From the NCBI GenBank assembly GCA_023416315.1, contig JAEZIA010000446.1, forward strand, positions 1 through 8,775: a DNA stretch of 8,775 bases, written 5' to 3'. This DNA is from Actinomycetes bacterium (GTDB taxonomy: Bacteria; Actinomycetota; Actinomycetes; Mycobacteriales; Mycobacteriaceae). The number at the start of each line of letters is the position of its first letter. Position 1 is the first letter of the stretch. Shown here one piece after another: positions 5,873 to 8,775 of this stretch. Below the pieces are notes generated by a model. That model had not been told where the DNA came from. It ran no database searches and saw only the letters and a program-made list of their open reading frames with translations. A program made the position numbers and the translations under genes.

Positions 5873-6717
5873 CGGGCCGCTTCGGCCAGTTCGACGACGT
5901 TGGTCAGCAGGAATGCCCGGGTCAGCGGACCGACCCCGCCCGGATTCGGCGAGACCTGTCCGGCGACATCCCAGACGCCGGGGTGGACGTCTCCGGTGAG
6001 CTTGCCCTCGACCCGGCTCACGCCGACGTCGACCACCGCCGCGCCGGGCTTCACCATGTCGGCGGTCAGCATGTGCGGCACCCCGACGGCGGCGACGATG
6101 ATGTCGGCCTGCCGGGTCAACTCCGGCAGGTCACGAGTTCCGGTGTGGCACAACGTCACCGTCGCGTTCTCGGTGCGCCGGGTGAGCAGCAGGCCCAGCG
6201 GGCGGCCAACCGTCACACCCCGGCCGATGACCACCACGTGCGCGCCGGCGATCGGCACGTCGAAGCGGCGCAGCAGATGCACGATGCCGCGCGGCGTGCA
6301 CGGCAGCGGCGCGGCTTTACCCAGCACCAGCCGGCCCAGGTTGGTCGGGTGCAGGCCGTCGGCGTCCTTGTCCGGGTCGACCCGCTCGAGCGCGGCGTTC
6401 TCGTCGAGGTGGCGCGGCAACGGCAACTGCACGATGTATCCCGTGCACTCGGGGTTCGCGTTGAGCTCGTCGAGCGTGTCGTCGAGCTGCGCCTGACTGA
6501 CGTCGGCGGGCAGGTCACGGCGGATCGAGGTGATCCCGACCTTCGCGCAGTCGGCGTGCTTGCCCTTCACGTAGGCGTGCGATCCGGGGTCGTCGCCGAC
6601 CAGGACGGTGCCCAGTCCCGGCGTGCGCCCGGCGGCGGTCAGCGCCGCCACGCGCTCCTTCAGATCGACGAAGATCTCGTCCCGGGTGAGCTTGCCGTCC
6701 AGACTGATAGCGACCAC
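5869..6717 (-). CDS. folD: Bifunctional methylenetetrahydrofolate dehydrogenase / methenyltetrahydrofolate cyclohydrolase (FolD)
   Basis: FolD interconverts 5,10-methylene-, 5,10-methenyl- and 10-formyl-tetrahydrofolate in the cytoplasm, with NADP+ as usual cofactor, feeding purine, formyl-methionine and methyl-group synthesis. Numbered from the GTG at 6717 (282 aa, close to the family's 281-288), the visible catalytic residues are Tyr49 and Lys53 in YVKGK, Gln97 in VQLPLP and Asp120 in KDADGLHP. The dinucleotide-binding loop is VVVIGRGVTVGRPLG (161-175), and SPNPGGVGPLTRAFLLTN (256-273) is the C-terminal family signature. The GTG is preferred because it aligns with the N-termini I recall from other mycobacteria and lies about 10 nt after GGAAG. 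An ATG three codons upstream (6726) is possible but almost touches that site. The frame open further upstream enters the divergent oxidoreductase gene and is not used. The stop overlaps the DUF3017 start. Confidence 0.95.
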   Translation of the reverse strand: MVAISLDGKLTRDEIFVDLKERVAALTAAGRTPGLGTVLVGDDPGSHAYVKGKHADCAKVGITSIRRDLPADVSQAQLDDTLDELNANPECTGYIVQLPLPRHLDENAALERVDPDKDADGLHPTNLGRLVLGKAAPLPCTPRGIVHLLRRFDVPIAGAHVVVIGRGVTVGRPLGLLLTRRTENATVTLCHTGTRDLPELTRQADIIVAAVGVPHMLTADMVKPGAAVVDVGVSRVEGKLTGDVHPGVWDVAGQVSPNPGGVGPLTRAFLLTNVVELAEAAR

Positions 6718-6726
6718 GCGCTGCAT

Positions 6727-6735
6727 TCTTCCACC
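6727..6735 (-). promoter_or_regulatory. Ribosome binding site of folD
   Basis: On the minus strand GGTGGAAGA runs right up to an in-frame ATG (6726) and stands about 10 nt before the GTG at 6717. The distance favours the GTG as the folD start, in agreement with the remembered N-termini of mycobacterial FolD proteins. Confidence 0.5.
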
Positions 6736-6751
6736 GCTGCCGGGACCCGCG

Positions 6752-6781
6752 TTGACAGCATCGAGTACCACGTGGTCAGCT
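6752..6781 (+). promoter_or_regulatory. Candidate promoter of the OYE-type oxidoreductase
   Basis: A perfect TTGACA -35 (6752-6757) is followed after 18 nt by TCAGCT (6776-6781), a one-base departure from TANNNT. A start site 7 nt later would be the A of the ATG at 6788, giving a leaderless message and explaining the absence of a clear Shine-Dalgarno. The region also has to hold the folD promoter in the other direction, for which I found no convincing boxes. Confidence 0.4.
6767..6776. promoter_or_regulatory. 10-bp palindrome in the folD/oxidoreductase divergent region
   Basis: ACCACGTGGT is perfectly self-complementary and falls between the proposed -35 and -10 boxes of the oxidoreductase promoter, in the 61-bp gap between the two divergent genes. 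It could be an operator for a dimeric regulator acting on either gene. It is short, so chance is not excluded in DNA this rich in G+C. Confidence 0.3.
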
Positions 6782-6787
6782 GCGGTT

Positions 6788-7987
6788 ATGAACAGTGCGC
6801 CGAATGTGTTCAGCCCGGCCAAGCTCGGTCCCATCACCCTGCGCAACCGCATCATCAAGGCCTCCACCTTCGAGGCCCGCACCCCCGATGATGTGGTGTC
6901 CGATGACCTGATCGCCTTCCACCGCGCGATCGCCGCGGGCGGTGTCGGCATGACGACGGTCGCCTACACCGCGGTGAGCAAGGGCGGCCGGACCAACGGC
7001 GGGCAGATCTGGATGCGCCCGGAAGCGGTGCCGGGACTGCGGCGGCTCGCCGACGCCGTGCACGCCGAGGGCGCGGCAATCAGCGCGCAGATCGGCCATG
7101 CCGGCCCGGTGGCGAATGCCCGCTCGAACAAGGCGCAGGCGCTGGCCCCGGTCCGGTTCTTCAATCCGCTCGGCATGAAGTTCGCCAAGCACGCCAGCCG
7201 CGACGACATCAACGACGTGATCGCCGCGCACGCCTCGGCGGCACGGTTCGCCATCGACTCCGGCTTCGACGCCGTCGAAATCCATCTCGGCCACAACTAT
7301 CTGGCGAGCTCCTTCTTGTCCCCGATGATCAACCGCCGCAACGACGAGTTCGGCGGCTCGCTGGAGAACCGCGCGAAGGTGGCCCGGGGCATCGTGCTCG
7401 CGGTGCGGCGCGAGGTCGAACGGCTCGGCCCCGCCTCGATCGCGGTCACCGCCAAGCTCAACATGGCCGACGGGGTGCGCGGCTCGATCCAGATCGAGGA
7501 AGCGCTGCAGACCGCGAAGTGGCTCGAATCCGACGGCGGCCTGGACGCCATCGAACTCACTGCGGGCAGCTCGCTGCTGAACCCGATGTACCTGTTCCGT
7601 GGCGATGCGCCGGTCAAGGAGTTCGCCGCCGCGCAGAAGTGGCCGCTGAACTGGGGCATGCGCATGACGGGCAAGAAATTCATGCGGGAGTACCCCTACC
7701 GGGAGACCTATCTGCTGCGGGATGCTGAGCAGTTCCGCAAGGAGCTGACGATGCCGCTGATCCTGCTCGGGGGTATCACCAACCGCGAATCGATGGACCG
7801 GGCGATGGCCGAGGGCTTCGAATTCGTGGCGATGGGTCGTGCGCTGCTGGCCGAGCCCGATCTGCTCAAGCGCATTCAGGCCGACGGCGAGGCGCATTCG
7901 GTGCAATCGCTGTGCACACACTGCAATAAATGCATGCCGACCATCTACTCGCGCACCCTCTGCGTCGTGACGGGCGGTCCGGCCTGA
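6788..7987 (+). CDS. NADH:flavin oxidoreductase / old yellow enzyme family (Rv3359-like)
   Basis: This is a 399-residue cytoplasmic FMN enzyme of the OYE/2,4-dienoyl-CoA reductase TIM-barrel family, predicted to reduce activated C=C bonds or similar acceptors with NAD(P)H. Visible family blocks are: FSPAKLGPITLRNRI (8-22) at the barrel start; QIGHAG (101-106), where Gln101 would contact FMN; HLGHNYLASSFLSP (166-179) followed by NRRNDEFGGSLENR (182-195), the active-site signature; GGI (328-330) and MGRALLAEPDL (349-359), the FMN-phosphate region. The tail carries Cys376, Cys379, Cys382 and Cys392, which resembles the 4Fe-4S ligands of dienoyl-CoA reductases but with shorter spacing. The FAD/NAD domain of those enzymes is absent. 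The ATG at 6788 is chosen because the longer open frame starts inside folD and only this part aligns with the family. Rv3359 of M. tuberculosis looks closely related. The substrate is unknown. Confidence 0.9.
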   Translation: MNSAPNVFSPAKLGPITLRNRIIKASTFEARTPDDVVSDDLIAFHRAIAAGGVGMTTVAYTAVSKGGRTNGGQIWMRPEAVPGLRRLADAVHAEGAAISAQIGHAGPVANARSNKAQALAPVRFFNPLGMKFAKHASRDDINDVIAAHASAARFAIDSGFDAVEIHLGHNYLASSFLSPMINRRNDEFGGSLENRAKVARGIVLAVRREVERLGPASIAVTAKLNMADGVRGSIQIEEALQTAKWLESDGGLDAIELTAGSSLLNPMYLFRGDAPVKEFAAAQKWPLNWGMRMTGKKFMREYPYRETYLLRDAEQFRKELTMPLILLGGITNRESMDRAMAEGFEFVAMGRALLAEPDLLKRIQADGEAHSVQSLCTHCNKCMPTIYSRTLCVVTGGPA

Positions 7988-8010
7988 CGGTCCCGAGGCG
8001 CCGCTACCGA

Positions 8011-8016
8011 TAGAGT
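8011..8016 (+). promoter_or_regulatory. Candidate -10 box of the FHA-ABC transporter gene (leaderless)
   Basis: TAGAGT fits TANNNT, with 8 nt to the ATG at 8025, the spacing expected when transcription begins at the start codon. A GTG at 8019 is in frame, but it would lie upstream of that transcription start, so the box argues for the ATG. No clear -35 is seen. Confidence 0.45.
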
Positions 8017-8024
8017 TGGTGCCG

Positions 8025-8775
8025 ATGACTCGCCCAGCCGCGCCCGATCTGACAGTTCGGTACGACGGGTCGGAGCGCACATTCGCCGCGGGGCATGACG
8101 TCGTGGTTGGCCGCGACCTCCGTGCCGACGTGCGAATCGCCCACCCCTTGATCTCCCGTGCCCATCTGGTGCTCCGGTTCGACCACGGCCGGTGGATGGC
8201 CATCGACAACGGATCGCTGAACGGCATGTTCGTCCACGGCCGGCGGGTACCGACCGTCGACATCGCCGACGGCCTGACCGTGAACGTCGGCAATCCGGAT
8301 GGCCCGCCGATCAGCTTCGGCCTCGCCCGGCACCAGGGTTCGGCGGGACGTCCGCCGCAGACCTCCTCGGTGCGGATGTCCGTGCCGCCGTCGTCGCCGT
8401 CCTGGCCCGCCTCGCCGACCCGCGGCCCGGCGACGGCCGGGCAGTGGCCGCGTCAGCAGGCACCGGTGCCGACGACGCCGCAGCCACCGGCATACCCGAC
8501 CAGCGGTTCACGGGCCCAGCCGACCTACCACCCGCCCGCCGCGACGGCCCCGGTGGGAACCCCGGCCGCCCCGACCCAGATGCGTCCAGCGGTCGGCAAG
8601 TCCGCGCCGACGTCGAATCTCGCGACGTCGATGCTGAAGATCCTGCGCCCGGGCGCGCCCAGTGACGTGCCGCCCGGCGGCATCAAGATCGGCCGCGCGA
8701 CCGACAACGACATCGTCATCCCCGACGTGCTGGCCTCGCGCCACCACGCCACGCTGATCCCGACCCCGGGCGGCA
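8025..8775 (+). CDS. FHA-domain ABC transporter, Rv1747-like (N-terminal part, cut by window end)
   Basis: The first 250 residues are visible. Residues 1-100 form FHA domain 1, with the phosphothreonine-binding set Gly29-Arg30, Ser44-x-x-His47 and Asn66-Gly67. Residues about 104-197 are a low-complexity linker rich in Pro, Thr, Ser and Ala. From about 202 (SMLKILRPG) FHA domain 2 begins, with Gly223-Arg224 and Ser238-x-x-His241. The order FHA-linker-FHA and many segments match M. tuberculosis Rv1747 as I recall it, a protein of about 865 aa that continues into an ABC ATPase and a membrane domain. There the FHA domains bind PknF-phosphorylated threonines and the transporter exports cell-envelope lipid. 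The ATPase and membrane parts should follow beyond the edge. The start is ATG 8025, supported by a -10 box at 8011-8016; GTG 8019 is an in-frame alternative. It lies 37 bp after the oxidoreductase gene. Confidence 0.92.
   Translation, partial: MTRPAAPDLTVRYDGSERTFAAGHDVVVGRDLRADVRIAHPLISRAHLVLRFDHGRWMAIDNGSLNGMFVHGRRVPTVDIADGLTVNVGNPDGPPISFGLARHQGSAGRPPQTSSVRMSVPPSSPSWPASPTRGPATAGQWPRQQAPVPTTPQPPAYPTSGSRAQPTYHPPAATAPVGTPAAPTQMRPAVGKSAPTSNLATSMLKILRPGAPSDVPPGGIKIGRATDNDIVIPDVLASRHHATLIPTPGG

Noticed and set aside
6608..6787. 60-codon upstream extension of the oxidoreductase frame
   Set aside because: It overlaps folD on the other strand and the candidate promoter. The family alignment begins just after the ATG at 6788.
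6776..8293. 505-codon open frame on the minus strand across the oxidoreductase and the FHA gene
   Set aside because: It spans two recognised plus-strand genes and their gap, has no recognisable motif, and shows Arg/His-rich shadow composition.
1..8775. CRISPR array, insertion sequence, phage, tRNA or rRNA genes
   Set aside because: No regularly spaced repeats, transposase or integrase motifs, or recognisable tRNA or rRNA segments were found on reading both strands.

Overview
The window looks like chromosomal DNA from a non-tuberculous mycobacterium (Mycobacterium/Mycolicibacterium type). It has a very high G+C content and GTG starts. It also carries recognisable relatives of M. tuberculosis Rv3340, Rv3341, Rv3342, Rv3355c, Rv3356c, Rv3359 and Rv1747. 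These family and locus assignments come from remembered protein sequences, not from a database search.

Region 1 (1-3380, + strand) is a methionine operon. It opens with the 3' three quarters of a SAM-IV riboswitch and its expression platform. O-acetylhomoserine sulfhydrylase (metY), homoserine O-acetyltransferase (metX) and a class I SAM-dependent methyltransferase (Rv3342-like) follow, tightly packed. MetX acetylates homoserine and MetY replaces the acetyl group with sulfide to give homocysteine. The riboswitch would lower expression when SAM is plentiful.

Region 2 (3364-5520, - strand) is an accessory pair: a TetR repressor and a PgaE/Rox-like class A FAD monooxygenase joined by an ATGA overlap. 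A perfect 17-bp palindrome lies just upstream of the TetR gene, over the -35 area of a candidate leaderless promoter, so the unit is probably self-regulated and inducible. It meets the methionine operon tail to tail with overlapping coding ends.

Region 3 (5543-6735, - strand) is folD (one-carbon folate metabolism) followed by a small three-helix membrane protein of the DUF3017/Rv3355c type in GTGA overlap.

Region 4 (6727-7987) holds a 61-bp divergent control region and an old-yellow-enzyme-type FMN oxidoreductase (Rv3359-like). This enzyme has a C-terminal four-cysteine motif but no FAD/NAD module. In M. tuberculosis, as I recall, the relJ/relK toxin-antitoxin genes sit between folD and this gene; here there is none.

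Region 5 (8025 to the window end) is the start of an Rv1747-like FHA-FHA-ABC exporter, cut by the window edge. Both FHA phosphothreonine pockets are visible. A TANNNT -10 box placed 8 nt before its ATG suggests a leaderless transcript.

No tRNA, rRNA, CRISPR array, insertion sequence or prophage gene is seen, and no gene-free stretch reaches 300 bases. The least ordinary features are the possible riboswitch switching helices, the TetR operator with its monooxygenase, and the atypical cysteine motif in the OYE-type enzyme.
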